Positions 17,364 through 26,969 of a DNA stretch of 64,000 nt are shown here, piece by piece (the first letter of the stretch is position 1; the number at the start of each line of letters is the position of its first letter). Made by a program: the position numbers and the translations under genes. Under the pieces are notes generated by a model, which was not told the origin of the DNA, searched no databases, and worked only from the letters and a program-made list of their open reading frames with translations. The DNA lies in assembly GCA_003612405.1 (NCBI GenBank), contig RAYR01000002.1, forward strand, positions 1 through 64,000. Direction: 5' to 3'. Source of the DNA: a bacterium 0.1xD8-71. GTDB taxonomy: Bacteria; Bacillota; Clostridia; Lachnospirales; Lachnospiraceae.

Positions 17364-19664
17364 TTGAGAAACCGACTTACCTTTGCCAATATAATAAGCA
17401 TACTTCTTGAGAATAAAAAGAAAACCTATCAGCAACATCAGCTTGTCCGCAGCTTATTTTCCGCATACCTGAACGATGAACTTTCAAGCGATGAAATATA
17501 TGCAGAAGATAACACCATGTACAGCCGCTGGTGTACCGGAGCAAGACCGATACCTATGGAAATCCTGCGCATTTATGAGGATAATAATTTTGAGGTCATG
17601 GAAGAAGATTTCCGGTGCAAAATCATTCCGAACCTGATAAATGAATCACAGGCACATTCCCAAATGGAAGAACTGATCAATGACAGCCGCAATATCATCG
17701 GCAACAAAACCGCAGATGAAATGCTTGCACTTACTGATAATGCAGCATTTTTTACTGCCGTAGTCCGTTATGCTATTCTGTCAGACCACAAACACAGCGG
17801 CTTATTTTCACCTGATTTATCCGATACCATACAAAACAGCCGCCTGCCCTCCATTACGGAAGAATTTGTAGGACGTAAAAATGAACTGAAAGAATGCGGG
17901 AAACTTTTGCAGGAACACCCCACACTTTTTATCAGCGGCGTGGCAGGGATCGGGAAAAGTGAATTTGCAAAATATTTTGCGGAAAAAAACCGTAAGAAAT
18001 ATACAAATATCATTTACCTCTATTATGCAGGAGATTTAAAGAAAAGCATTGCAGGCATGGAATTTGACGATGATACCAGTGAAATGACTGAAGAGACGCT
18101 TTTTGACAGACACTATAAGACATTGAAAAAGCTGCACCATGACAGCCTTATTATTCTTGATAATTTTAATGTACTCCCAAAGGATGACAGCTTTTTCAGG
18201 GAATTTGCACAGAATGATTTTCAGCTATTGATAACCACCAGATGCCGTCCTACGCAGTACCCCATTATGGAATTAAAAGAGCTGGATGCAGATACCGAAC
18301 TGCCGGAACTGTTTTACCGTCTGTGCCCTTCCGCAACAGAAAATACACTGGCAACAAAGCAGATCATAAAAACCGTACACAGCCATACGCTGACTGTTGT
18401 GTTATCTGCGTTATCCTTATCCGCAAGCGGTATGGAAGCGGAAGAACTGCTATATGAATTACAGACCTGCGGACTGAGTATTGCTTCCGGTGAAGCTGTT
18501 GAATTATATAAGGATGGAGATTACACTGACGGACTGATGGCAGAGCATTTAAGGAAACTGTTACAGCTTGGGAAACTGTCTGATCCCTGTCTTGATGTCC
18601 TGCGTAACCTTTCCCTGCTTTCTGCCTCCGGCGTATTAAAAAATGCTTTTAAGAACTGGATGAAACTGCCATCATTAAATGATGTGAATTATCTTGCCAA
18701 ATACGGCTTTATCCATGATGACAAAGAAAACCGGAAAATCAGTCTGCACCCACTGATAAGAGAGATTGTTGCACTGGAAACTTTACCGTCCGTATCAAAC
18801 TGCCATACACTGCTTGACAGTCTGCATTGCATCTGCCTTGTGCATGGACTGGAAGTTAAAAGACCACAGAATATGATCGATTCGCTTATCAGCATTACAG
18901 AAAATATTTTAGCAGACATACCAGAGGATTATCTGCTGTTCCTTCAGGATATGTTCCCATACCTTGAAAAATATCTTGTGACGGACTATCTGCCAAAACT
19001 TGTAGAACGGATAGAGTATGTAATGAAACAGAATACGCATTCCTACTGCGATAGAGCGTTGCTTCTTGACTATAAGGCAGAACTGTTTCTTACCAAAAAC
19101 GATTATAAAAACGCCTTGAAGAAACGGTTAAAAGCTGTCAGTGTCTTAGAACCGTACCATACGGAGGATGCAGACCAGCGGACAGCAAATCTGCTCTCAA
19201 ACCTGTACAACAATCTTTCTAATACATACCTGCTGATGAAAAAGACGAAAGAGGCTGCTGAAATGCTCCATACTGCTTTAACCATCCGGCAGGAATATAC
19301 ACACCTCGGACTGGCAGAATCACATGATATGCTGCAACAGTTGCTGAACCTTACCAATATGCTGATCCTCTCCAAAAATACAGATACGGCAAAACAGGTT
19401 CTTTCCACCTATGAGAATCTTGTTTTGGAACATGAAGGAACGCAAACTTTAGATAATGGTGTCTGCCAGATGATGTATGGTGCGATTGCGCTTTCCGAGG
19501 GCAATGCTAAAGAAGCTGAACTTCATCTTTTATCTGCGGAGAATATTATTTCGGAAGTCATGGGAACCGATAACGATTATGCTAAAACTGTTTATTTGTA
19601 CCTGAACAACCTGTATTCCCGATGGCAGAAACCGGAACAGGCTTTGGCGTATAAAAATAAATAG
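17364..19664 (+). CDS. STAND-type NTPase with TPR-like C-terminus (candidate defence gene)
   Basis: 766 residues. Starts at a TTG with GGGAG 8 nt upstream; the nearby ATG at 17359 stops at once. The N-terminal 165 residues are an unrecognised domain. The NTPase has Walker A GVAGIGKS at 192-199, Walker B LIILDNF at 262-268, and the NB-ARC-type sensor LLITTRCRP near 288. A winged-helix-like segment (NYLAKYGFIHDD ... ISLHPLIREIV) and about 250 residues of TPR-like helices follow (LSNLYNNLSNTYLLMKKTKE). STAND proteins sense a partner and oligomerise; several protect against phages. No effector domain is recognised. It stands alone, next to the defence island. Confidence 0.8.
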   Translation: MRNRLTFANIISILLENKKKTYQQHQLVRSLFSAYLNDELSSDEIYAEDNTMYSRWCTGARPIPMEILRIYEDNNFEVMEEDFRCKIIPNLINESQAHSQMEELINDSRNIIGNKTADEMLALTDNAAFFTAVVRYAILSDHKHSGLFSPDLSDTIQNSRLPSITEEFVGRKNELKECGKLLQEHPTLFISGVAGIGKSEFAKYFAEKNRKKYTNIIYLYYAGDLKKSIAGMEFDDDTSEMTEETLFDRHYKTLKKLHHDSLIILDNFNVLPKDDSFFREFAQNDFQLLITTRCRPTQYPIMELKELDADTELPELFYRLCPSATENTLATKQIIKTVHSHTLTVVLSALSLSASGMEAEELLYELQTCGLSIASGEAVELYKDGDYTDGLMAEHLRKLLQLGKLSDPCLDVLRNLSLLSASGVLKNAFKNWMKLPSLNDVNYLAKYGFIHDDKENRKISLHPLIREIVALETLPSVSNCHTLLDSLHCICLVHGLEVKRPQNMIDSLISITENILADIPEDYLLFLQDMFPYLEKYLVTDYLPKLVERIEYVMKQNTHSYCDRALLLDYKAELFLTKNDYKNALKKRLKAVSVLEPYHTEDADQRTANLLSNLYNNLSNTYLLMKKTKEAAEMLHTALTIRQEYTHLGLAESHDMLQQLLNLTNMLILSKNTDTAKQVLSTYENLVLEHEGTQTLDNGVCQMMYGAIALSEGNAKEAELHLLSAENIISEVMGTDNDYAKTVYLYLNNLYSRWQKPEQALAYKNK

Positions 19665-19812
19665 AAAGTTAGCAAAAGTTAAAAAGGAGGCTACTAAATC
19701 TCCAAAATTACAGAAAGCAATGTCAAGAACCACAAAATATCAGGTTTTTGACATTGCTTCTACTGTTACAGACTGCAAATTTGTTATTTCGTGAAAGTTA
19801 GCGAAAGTTAAA
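19664..19812. repeat. 20-bp direct repeats flanking a hairpin
   Basis: GAAAGTTAGCAAAAGTTAAA at 19664-19683 and a copy with one mismatch (G for A at position 11) at 19793-19812. Between them a 17-bp stem (19715-19731 with 19743-19759, one G-T pair, 11-nt loop) is built on AAGCAATGTCAA/TTGACATTGCTT. The left copy begins at the last base of the STAND stop codon and the right copy overlaps the end of the AlbA_2 gene. The hairpin could terminate both convergent genes although no T run follows. Confidence 0.7.
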
Positions 19813-21205
19813 CAGAATAAAATTTTTGATTTTTGCTACGCGGCTTATCAGGTATTGTCATTGCAATTTTCCCTTCATCCAATAATGGATTCAGGTAATC
19901 GCTTCTGAATGTGGTTCTGTGTTTTATACCAAGAAACTTCATCATTTCATCTCTGTCTCTTGGTTCTTTGCAATATTCAAGCAGCGCATTGATCCTTTCT
20001 TCCTTTTGAGCGGTTTTTTGAGCGGTCGTTTCTTCTTTTTGAGCGGTTTTTTGAGCGGTACCGCTCAATTTTTGAGTACCATACCGATAAAACACAACAA
20101 CAAAACCATCATCCGGTGTTTCAAATTCCACCCTGCATCCTGCTTTATCACAAGCATCCTTAATACGTTTTAATCCTGTTGCAAAGCTTTCCATATCTTT
20201 AGAATAATATAATGTACGGGCAATTAGAGGATTTCTTCGAATTGGTCGTTGATTTCCCACCACATAACTCTCCGGTGTTTTATTTGCTGGAAAAGCGCCG
20301 GGATTATAGATTTCAATTCTATTTTTAAAAATAGTAATTTCATTGCTCTGTCCACTATCGAACATTCTATGTCCAAAAGAATTTGTAATTGCCTCCCTGA
20401 TCGCATCCAAGGGAATTTCTGGTATTTCCTTCCTCGTCAAATTTCCAAACTCGACGCGCCAATCCATAGCATCAATAATATACTGTTCCGCTTTTTTCTT
20501 TAATTCCATAACAGAACCGCTGTACCTTCGTATGTCGGTAAATGTCAAACGTTCATCAGATGCAAATTTCGCAATCTGCAATTCATTGACAATACCACAA
20601 TCACAAAAAAGAGCAGCACCTGCATTTAAAAGATAGTTTCCCTCTATCAACTCCAATTTATCCAAAACAGTTTTTACATCCGTCTCCTCAAAATCAATTC
20701 GCCCAGCATCTTTTGCTTTTCTCAGATACTCCGCAAAAGCATCTTCATTTACATCGTCAATTGTATACTTAGATACTCTCTTCTCCCATGAATAGTCAAC
20801 ATTATCACGCTTACGTATCATAGAATCATAAGCATCCTGATCCATAACAAGATCTTCGTCCGCTACTCTTATCCTTGGAACATTGTAGGCAAGATACGGG
20901 CATCTACTGCCTTCAAAGCGTACCAGAATAGTCTCTCTGTCACCAAATTGTTGTATCTTTATTTCCGGATAAATAGCAGGCTTAATATGATTTCCGATTG
21001 CCTGACTTACTTTCCGCAGAGATTCATCATTAATTTCCTGCCCGATTACTGTCCCATCATTTTTCACACCAAAATACAATTCACCCTTCTGGTGCTTGTT
21101 CAAAATAGCAGCAATAGAAAACATCGCTTCCTTTAGCTCGCCAATACTCTTTTTATATTCAATTTGCTCGGTTTCAGAACCAATATTTACTAATGCCACT
21201 ATCAT
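19808..21205 (-). CDS. AlbA_2 (Schlafen-like) DNA/RNA-binding protein with ATPase-like C-terminal part
   Basis: About 465 residues. The N-terminus SETEQIEYKKSIGELKEAMF, then HQKGELYFGVKNDGTVIG, is the AlbA_2 domain (glycine-rich E-x-K ... G-G-x-L-x-x-G-V). The middle has a HATPase_c_4-like segment (ITNSFGHRMFDSGQSNEITI, IEIYNPGAFP, IARTLYY). Near residue 395 a repeated TAQKTAQKEE linker is followed by a winged-helix-like C-terminus (DEMMKFLGIKHRTTFRS). Proteins of this type act as regulators and occur in phage-defence islands. Convergent to the STAND gene. The start is an ATG at 21205; a GTG just before or 6 nt after it is possible. Confidence 0.8.
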   Translation of the reverse strand: MIVALVNIGSETEQIEYKKSIGELKEAMFSIAAILNKHQKGELYFGVKNDGTVIGQEINDESLRKVSQAIGNHIKPAIYPEIKIQQFGDRETILVRFEGSRCPYLAYNVPRIRVADEDLVMDQDAYDSMIRKRDNVDYSWEKRVSKYTIDDVNEDAFAEYLRKAKDAGRIDFEETDVKTVLDKLELIEGNYLLNAGAALFCDCGIVNELQIAKFASDERLTFTDIRRYSGSVMELKKKAEQYIIDAMDWRVEFGNLTRKEIPEIPLDAIREAITNSFGHRMFDSGQSNEITIFKNRIEIYNPGAFPANKTPESYVVGNQRPIRRNPLIARTLYYSKDMESFATGLKRIKDACDKAGCRVEFETPDDGFVVVFYRYGTQKLSGTAQKTAQKEETTAQKTAQKEERINALLEYCKEPRDRDEMMKFLGIKHRTTFRSDYLNPLLDEGKIAMTIPDKPRSKNQKFYSV

Positions 21206-21307
21206 CACCCTTTATCCATTGATATTTGATATTGTACCTAATTTATCTGCGAATATCAATGGAATTCTGCTCCTTGACATCGATATTCTTCTTGCAAAAC
21301 AGTCATT

Positions 21308-21817
21308 TTAAACCATTCTGCATTTTTTACATTCTGATACACCACCCAAGTGCCCAAAAAATCCATTGATTTTAGTTGGTACTAAATCACAAATCACCAT
21401 ATCATTTCTTTCATGCCATGTATATCCGTTTTCTTTTCGCCACTGTTTTACATCCTTTGAAGTCCAGCTACTTTTTCCTTCATACTTTTCCCTACTCCAT
21501 TTCTCTGCACATTTTACATCACACTTCCAGAAGTTTTCTCTCCTAATTTCGTTCATATTTTCTATACTAACTGTTACTTTTGCACATACACTAAAATCCG
21601 GTATTCCTTCTTTATATAATATGCCGTCTAATTCAAATACATGTAAAATAGCATTTACGCTTTTGTCTGCAGGTATATACCAAGACTCTCCTCTGTCACC
21701 TGTCCACATTCCTCTAATAGCATTTTCTTTAGGAGTCCTTTTAATTCTTTCCTCAAGTGTACTGTTGTACTTTCCGTTAAATCCTCTATTACGTTCCTTT
21801 GTTTCTTTGCTCTTCAT
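21308..21817 (-). CDS. HNH/ENDO VII-superfamily nuclease (WHH-type)
   Basis: 169 residues from the ATG at 21817, with GGAAAGGA 8 nt before it; the frame is open further upstream but without a good site. The C-terminal motif GYTWHERNDMVICDLVP with INGFFGHLGGV matches the WHH pattern (W-H-[HE] ... LVP ... H-x-GG) of HNH/ENDO VII-type toxin nucleases. Upstream, NGKYNSTLEERIKRTP and WTGDRGESWYIP look like the linker common before such domains. No secretion domain is attached and no immunity gene is recognised beside it, so it may act inside the cell, for example as a defence or recombination nuclease. Confidence 0.6.
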   Translation of the reverse strand: MKSKETKERNRGFNGKYNSTLEERIKRTPKENAIRGMWTGDRGESWYIPADKSVNAILHVFELDGILYKEGIPDFSVCAKVTVSIENMNEIRRENFWKCDVKCAEKWSREKYEGKSSWTSKDVKQWRKENGYTWHERNDMVICDLVPTKINGFFGHLGGVSECKKCRMV

Positions 21818-21859
21818 TGCAGTGTCCTTTCCGTCCGAGCGGTACGGAGAGACACAAAA

Positions 21860-21889
21860 GAGCCTGCGGTTGAAGATGACCACAGGCTC
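21860..21889 (-). terminator. Stem-loop upstream of the nuclease gene
   Basis: GAGCCTGYGGT / ACCRCAGGCTC pair in an 11-bp stem with one mismatch and an 8-nt loop. On the minus strand it is followed by TTTTGTG, so it may end transcription coming from the small gene at 22091-22231. It may also control the nuclease gene that starts 43 nt further on. Confidence 0.55.
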
Positions 21890-22090
21890 CGATAGCCGAA
21901 AAATGGCGCACGAAACTACGGTGGGAGCATCTTCGTTCCAAACACAGCCGTCATCGCTGCATTCCGAACTCTTATGCATCCCTCCGTCCTTATAGCGCTA
22001 TTCGGACTAAGAGATTTGATTTAGAAAATTCCCCCGAAGGAGATGGGTAGGCTGATTGGTTAATCTGTCACCGCCCATCGAATGGTGACC

Positions 22091-22231
22091 TTACTTTTTC
22101 TTGCTTGGTCTGGTATGTGCTAGGGTGCCGCCTGCAACAGACTTAGAATTGTAGCTGTAGCGATTGTCTTTAAGAATCTGACTCGCTTTGGTAGCAACAG
22201 CCTTTGAGGTCTGCTTTTTGTTAGTTACCAT
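22091..22231 (-). CDS. Small basic protein (46 aa), divergent from the defence operon
   Basis: Translated by hand: starts MVTNKKQTSKAVATKASQIL, ends GGTLAHTRPSKKK. GAGGAGGTGA lies 5 nt before the ATG, one of the strongest ribosome sites in the window. Rich in Lys, Ser and Thr with the central motif NSKSVAGGTLA. Small proteins of this form (x-K-S-V-A-x-x-x-L) are found near restriction and phage genes; their function is not known to me. The promoter must lie in 22232-22480, shared with the start of the divergent defence operon. Confidence 0.65.
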   Translation of the reverse strand: MVTNKKQTSKAVATKASQILKDNRYSYNSKSVAGGTLAHTRPSKKK

Positions 22232-22486
22232 TCCGCTCACCTCCTCAATCGTTGGTACTTTTGATTATAATCAGAACGATAGAGGCAAAAAACGAATGGA
22301 AAAAGAACATCACCAGAAAATTTTCGGAATGAAAAATCCTGGATTTCTGCGTAACGCAGAAGTCCCAGAAACGCTGATGATATGCGATACTACCCTCCAG
22401 ATAATTCAATTACGATAAGAGATACGACGAACGTCTGATTCGGCTTTGAAAAATCAAATGTGAACACGAAAAATTTCAATTTTATA

Positions 22487-22515
22487 TTGAAATACACAAA
22501 GTTTTATGCCATAAT
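22487..22515 (+). promoter_or_regulatory. Promoter of the defence operon
   Basis: TTGAAA (22487-22492) and CATAAT (22510-22515), spaced by 17 bp, 42 nt before the first gene's start. The surrounding DNA is very AT-rich. The first gene encodes an Xre regulator, so autoregulation is likely, but no obvious palindrome is seen. Confidence 0.65.
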
Positions 22516-22557
22516 AATATATTGACGATGTCAGAAGCTCAAACTAGGAGGGCGCAG

Positions 22558-22764
22558 ATGGAATATAATTACAATAAGCTCTGGAAACTGTTGATAGATA
22601 AAAATATGATGAAAAAAGATCTAATGAAAAAAACAGGTATTACTTCATCCACTATTGCAAAGATGGGAAAGAACAAAGCAGTGAGTATGGATGTCCTTGG
22701 GAAAATATGCATAGTCCTGGATTGCAATATAGGTGATATCGTTGATGTGGTTAAAAAAGAGTGA
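22558..22764 (+). CDS. Small Xre-family regulator at the head of the defence operon
   Basis: 68 residues from the ATG at 22558 (MEYNYNKLWKLL), with GGAGGG just upstream. The body is a Cro/CI HTH: DLMKKTGITSSTIAKMGKNK, then VLGKICIVLDCNIGDIVDVV. This matches the YozG-type stand-alone Xre regulators. It precedes hamA by about 40 nt, so it probably sets expression of the operon from the promoter at 22487. Regulators at the head of restriction or Hachiman systems are common (C-protein-like role). Confidence 0.88.
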   Translation: MEYNYNKLWKLLIDKNMMKKDLMKKTGITSSTIAKMGKNKAVSMDVLGKICIVLDCNIGDIVDVVKKE

Positions 22765-22803
22765 TTTTAGGTAACTACAAATGCGGAGGAAGGTGGTAAT
22801 CAA

Positions 22804-24321
22804 ATGGAGCATCTTTGTATTGGTTCATATGTAAGAATTATGACATCGTGTGCTATTCCTGCGGAGCGCAAGTTCGATTCCTTCTGCGAGAAAATAATGC
22901 TGTCTCTATGTCCAACCGATGTTACAGCTTTTTCTTATATTTCAGCAGATGGAAGTAATGTTACATATACATATACGAACTTCAATAAAATTCACTCTGC
23001 AAGTCAGAATTTGCCCACCGAAGTCATGCAAATGGCTCTTACAAAGGATGCTCGTGCCATTGAACGGTATTTTATAAGCGCAATCATTCCTGCTATGGAG
23101 GAGTCACGGAAGAAAAATGCCGTGCTTGCCCTTAAAAACATCATTCTGAAAGATAATCTCATCGCTGATACCACACAGCTTGGCACCATTAGCAGCCTTA
23201 CAAAGAATGATCTCAAAAACAAGAATGAGTTTGTCTTGTCCGAATTTTTAACGGATACATTTATCTACGCCGTTGCCAAAACTGACAATACGACTGAGGC
23301 TGCTTTTACAAAATCAATCAAGAAGGATTTTTATGCCATCTACAATCAGATGGTCGACACGATTAAACTATACGAGGTTACAAAGCCGAAATCCGTAGCT
23401 ACGATTCCGCTGACCAGCAAAGGCAAATTTGATAAGGTTTTCACGCCCATCTCGAGCGAGAGACTATCCATCTCTGCAAGCCATGATCTTCAAATATTCT
23501 GTCTCAAGTTTGATGATTTCGATTTCGACTATCATGGTCTCTGGAAACACCTCCGAAATAACATCGGATATTATGTTTATTCGAGAGCGCAGATAAAGCA
23601 GTACATGGATGATGACGAGATTTCCGCCCTTGCCTATGATGCCATCGCACATATCAAAGAAATGATTGCCAATGGTAAAATACTGTCCGGGAATGAACTC
23701 GGAGAGCTTCTGCTTTACATCTTTTTGGAGCAGGTTCTCAATGCTCCAAAATTGATGAGCAAGGTTGAATTCGGTAATCATGGTGGTATTTTTACAAGCG
23801 AGAGTGCTGGCATACATCTCCTGACTGCTGATGCCACTGTTCCATTCAATCAGGTGGTATTAGGCACATCCATGATAAATGGTGACCTGCAAACGGTTAT
23901 TGACTTAGCCTTTGCAGATGCACAAAAGTTAAAATACAGGAAAAAAGACGAGAGACGATTTGTTGAGTCAAACATTTTTGCAGCATCTTTCCCTGAAAAA
24001 ATATACGAGCAGCTTGAGTCTATTATTTTGCCCGATGAGACTTCCGGAAAAAAACCTGCTACGGCATTCGGTATGTTCCTTGGATACACATTAAACGGTG
24101 TATCCGCAGATGGAAAATCTATTGATGTTTATCAGACTGATGTGCTTGATAAGCTGAAAGCAGATATCTTAAATCAGGTTTCGTTTATCGAATCCAAAAT
24201 CACACAATATGGACTTGACGGATACTCGCTGTACATATATCTGCTCCCGTTTGCCAATGCAGATGAGGATAAGAAAAATATTATAGACAAGCTACTGCAA
24301 TCTGGAGGAGGTATGCCATGA
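22804..24321 (+). CDS. hamA: HamA: Hachiman defence protein (DUF1837)
   Basis: 505 residues. The C-terminal half matches the HamA/DUF1837 domain: GELLLYIFLEQVLNAPKLMS, SAGIHLL, and VVLGTSMINGDLQTVIDLAF, which mark this nuclease-like fold. The N-terminal 200 residues are family-specific. In known Hachiman systems HamA is the nuclease effector and HamB the helicase that holds and releases it on damaged or phage DNA. The stop overlaps the start of hamB by 4 nt (ATGA). The gene follows the Xre regulator. I identify it from these motifs and from the neighbouring helicase; a database search was not available. Confidence 0.85.
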   Translation: MEHLCIGSYVRIMTSCAIPAERKFDSFCEKIMLSLCPTDVTAFSYISADGSNVTYTYTNFNKIHSASQNLPTEVMQMALTKDARAIERYFISAIIPAMEESRKKNAVLALKNIILKDNLIADTTQLGTISSLTKNDLKNKNEFVLSEFLTDTFIYAVAKTDNTTEAAFTKSIKKDFYAIYNQMVDTIKLYEVTKPKSVATIPLTSKGKFDKVFTPISSERLSISASHDLQIFCLKFDDFDFDYHGLWKHLRNNIGYYVYSRAQIKQYMDDDEISALAYDAIAHIKEMIANGKILSGNELGELLLYIFLEQVLNAPKLMSKVEFGNHGGIFTSESAGIHLLTADATVPFNQVVLGTSMINGDLQTVIDLAFADAQKLKYRKKDERRFVESNIFAASFPEKIYEQLESIILPDETSGKKPATAFGMFLGYTLNGVSADGKSIDVYQTDVLDKLKADILNQVSFIESKITQYGLDGYSLYIYLLPFANADEDKKNIIDKLLQSGGGMP

Positions 24322-26969
24322 GCAATTTCAGAGATGTCACCTTCGGAGAACACCTGTTTTCCAAAATAGATGACAATGCATATTTACAGAAACTTTACCA
24401 CAACATTCTCATCAACTATTCGAAGAAATTGTTTAATTTGGATGAGATGGAGAAAGTGCCTGTGGATATCGGACACGCCCTTACTTTTGCAGATGTCCTG
24501 TCAAAGTCCTGCGGCACAAATCTGTCCGATATACATAAAACACGTGCGCAGGAAATGGTCGCACTGCTGTATGATATGTATCCGCAAAACGAGCAGATTA
24601 AATACTATCTTGGCTCCGTTCTTGCAAACACTGGCAATTTTCTTGGTATGAAGCGTCTGACACCGGAATTCGAGAATGCCTCTTTGCTTGAGAAGATGTT
24701 CATGCACTTTAATATGGACTATCTTTCGGTGCCTTCTGAAGAGGGGTCCTGTTTCTTTCCGGCACAGAAGGAAATATACGACAGCCTGTCCAGATCTTAT
24801 TTCAGCTACTCTGCGCCAACATCAATGGGTAAATCTTTCATGATGCGCACTTTTATTAAGCAACAGATCATGAATGGAACAAAGATGAATTTTGCCTTGC
24901 TTATTCCAACAAAGGCACTCATTAACGAAGTTACAAGTGAGTTGATTGAAAGCCTTACCACGCTTTTGAAAGAGACAGACTACCGCATTGTAACTTCATC
25001 CGGCTCAATGGCACTTGAGACAAAGCATAACTATATTTTCGTTTTGACACCAGAGCGGATGCTGTATATATTGATTGATGATCCAGACCTTAAAATCGAC
25101 TACCTCTTTGTAGATGAGGCACATAAAATATCCTCCGGCGATAAGCGGAGTGCATTTTATTACAAAGTTATCAACAAGTTAGAAGAACGGCACAGCGATA
25201 CTCATATCATATTTGCTTCGCCGAACATTCCGAATCCAAGAGTCTATCTTGATACGCTGTCAAAGGGAGAATGGATCATAGATGAGGAGCCCATTGTGGC
25301 GTGTAGATATGCTCCTGTCAGTCAACTAAAATATATCATTGATCTATGGGAACGCAATATCCGTATCTTCGACTCATACTCGAAGAAATTTATACTGTTG
25401 CATGAAATGAACCGCCAACACTCTTTGAGCGAGGTAATCGCTCGAATCGGCGACAGACGGCATAACATTGTGTATTGCAAGTCCAAGAATGACGCTATTC
25501 AGTATGCAAGGGATTATGCGAACACACAAGATGTTATCGGAGACAAAAAACTCGAGGCATTTGCAGAAGCAATTCGTAGCGATGTCCACAAGGAATATTA
25601 TCTAGCCGAACTGGTAGAAAGAGGTGTGGCGTACCACATTGGCTATCTTCCGGCGAATATCAGGATGCAGCTTGAGGACTATTACCGAGAAGGTCTTATC
25701 AAGACGATGTTCTGCACAAGCACCCTTCTTGAAGGCGTAAATCTGCCAGCGGAAAACCTATTCATTACAAGCTACAAGAAAGGTCTGAGCAATTTTTCGG
25801 AGGTAGATTTCAAAAACCTTGTAGGGCGTGTCGGTCGGGCAAAGTACAATCTGTATGGCAATGTCTTTATTGTTCGACTTCAGAAACAAGAACGCGAGGA
25901 AGATCTGCAGAAATTTGAGAATCTCCTGAAGGATGATGTGCCGCTGCAGAAGCTCTCCATAGAGGCGGAGCTAAACTCAAATCAGAAAAAACTCATTGTA
26001 GACACGCTTCTTTCCGGTAGTGTTGAAATACACAAGTCCAAGAAGAACCAAAGCGAGGATAACTACGAGTTGATGAGAAAAACGATGTTGATTCTTGTTG
26101 GTGACATAGTGGACGGTAGAAGCAGCTGCATCAGGCGGGAGTTTGCCCCATATCTGACGACTAAGACTGAAATGAAAATTCGTGAGCAATTTTCTGTGGC
26201 AGGCAAAAAGCCAGATGACGACATCAATGTTTCATATGACCAGATACAGGGCATCGAAAAGCTCATCCGTGACGGTCTTTCATACCCAAAAATCGAAGAC
26301 CCCAAGCGAGGGGCAGATTATAACGAGACGCTTTTCTTCCTCAACAAACTGGCAGTCGCTTTCAAATGGCGTATTTACGAGAACCGTACCCTCGGAGCCG
26401 GGGAAGGTCAAAAATATACAAAACTGACATGGTACACTGTTCTGCTGATCCAATGGATGCAGGGACACGGTCTTAGCTATATCATCGGTCGAAGCATTGA
26501 TGACTATGATAAGAAAAAGCGAGAGGTTAAAGTTGACTACAATAAATGGGAGACTTTTGACGGCTCACAAAAGCATAAGAATATCATCATTGCCGACACC
26601 TTGGAGGCAATTGAGGACGTACTGTTGTTCCAGCTGTCAAACTACTTTCTGAAATTCTCAGAGGCATATAAACGACAGCATCCCGATGAGCCGTTCACGA
26701 ATGACTGGTATGAATTTGTAGAGTATGGGACAACAAACCGGCTACGAATCATTCTGCAGCGTAGCGGTTTCAAGAGAGATTCGACCGAGTACATACGGCG
26801 AAATGCCGATAAATATGTAAGAGGAACGCCAGACAATCCTAAACTGTTGAAATGGGCATTGCTTGAATGTCCAAATGAGCTTGTCAGAAGAGATACACAA
26901 GAGATTCAATACAATGTCCCGGAACTGTTTATAGATGAAGGAGAAAAAAGAGATGACAAACTTTTATGA
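24318..26969 (+). CDS. hamB: HamB: superfamily 2 helicase of the Hachiman system
   Basis: 883 residues. SF2 motifs are in order: Walker A APTSMGKS at 166-173, motif Ia PTKALINEV, motif II DEAH at 266-269 (FVDEAHKISSGD), FCTSTLLEGVNLPAENLF as motif V, and GRVGRAKYN as motif VI. The length, the helical N-terminal domain and the C-terminal 300-residue region fit HamB rather than a type I or III restriction motor. It overlaps hamA by 4 nt and runs 17 nt into the mod gene, so the three are tightly coupled. Likely scans DNA and controls HamA. Confidence 0.88.
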   Translation: MSNFRDVTFGEHLFSKIDDNAYLQKLYHNILINYSKKLFNLDEMEKVPVDIGHALTFADVLSKSCGTNLSDIHKTRAQEMVALLYDMYPQNEQIKYYLGSVLANTGNFLGMKRLTPEFENASLLEKMFMHFNMDYLSVPSEEGSCFFPAQKEIYDSLSRSYFSYSAPTSMGKSFMMRTFIKQQIMNGTKMNFALLIPTKALINEVTSELIESLTTLLKETDYRIVTSSGSMALETKHNYIFVLTPERMLYILIDDPDLKIDYLFVDEAHKISSGDKRSAFYYKVINKLEERHSDTHIIFASPNIPNPRVYLDTLSKGEWIIDEEPIVACRYAPVSQLKYIIDLWERNIRIFDSYSKKFILLHEMNRQHSLSEVIARIGDRRHNIVYCKSKNDAIQYARDYANTQDVIGDKKLEAFAEAIRSDVHKEYYLAELVERGVAYHIGYLPANIRMQLEDYYREGLIKTMFCTSTLLEGVNLPAENLFITSYKKGLSNFSEVDFKNLVGRVGRAKYNLYGNVFIVRLQKQEREEDLQKFENLLKDDVPLQKLSIEAELNSNQKKLIVDTLLSGSVEIHKSKKNQSEDNYELMRKTMLILVGDIVDGRSSCIRREFAPYLTTKTEMKIREQFSVAGKKPDDDINVSYDQIQGIEKLIRDGLSYPKIEDPKRGADYNETLFFLNKLAVAFKWRIYENRTLGAGEGQKYTKLTWYTVLLIQWMQGHGLSYIIGRSIDDYDKKKREVKVDYNKWETFDGSQKHKNIIIADTLEAIEDVLLFQLSNYFLKFSEAYKRQHPDEPFTNDWYEFVEYGTTNRLRIILQRSGFKRDSTEYIRRNADKYVRGTPDNPKLLKWALLECPNELVRRDTQEIQYNVPELFIDEGEKRDDKLL

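Noticed and set aside
20030-20075. Tandem repeats in the AlbA_2 gene as a CRISPR-like or regulatory array
   Set aside because: They encode the TAQKTAQKEE linker in frame and are only a few units long.
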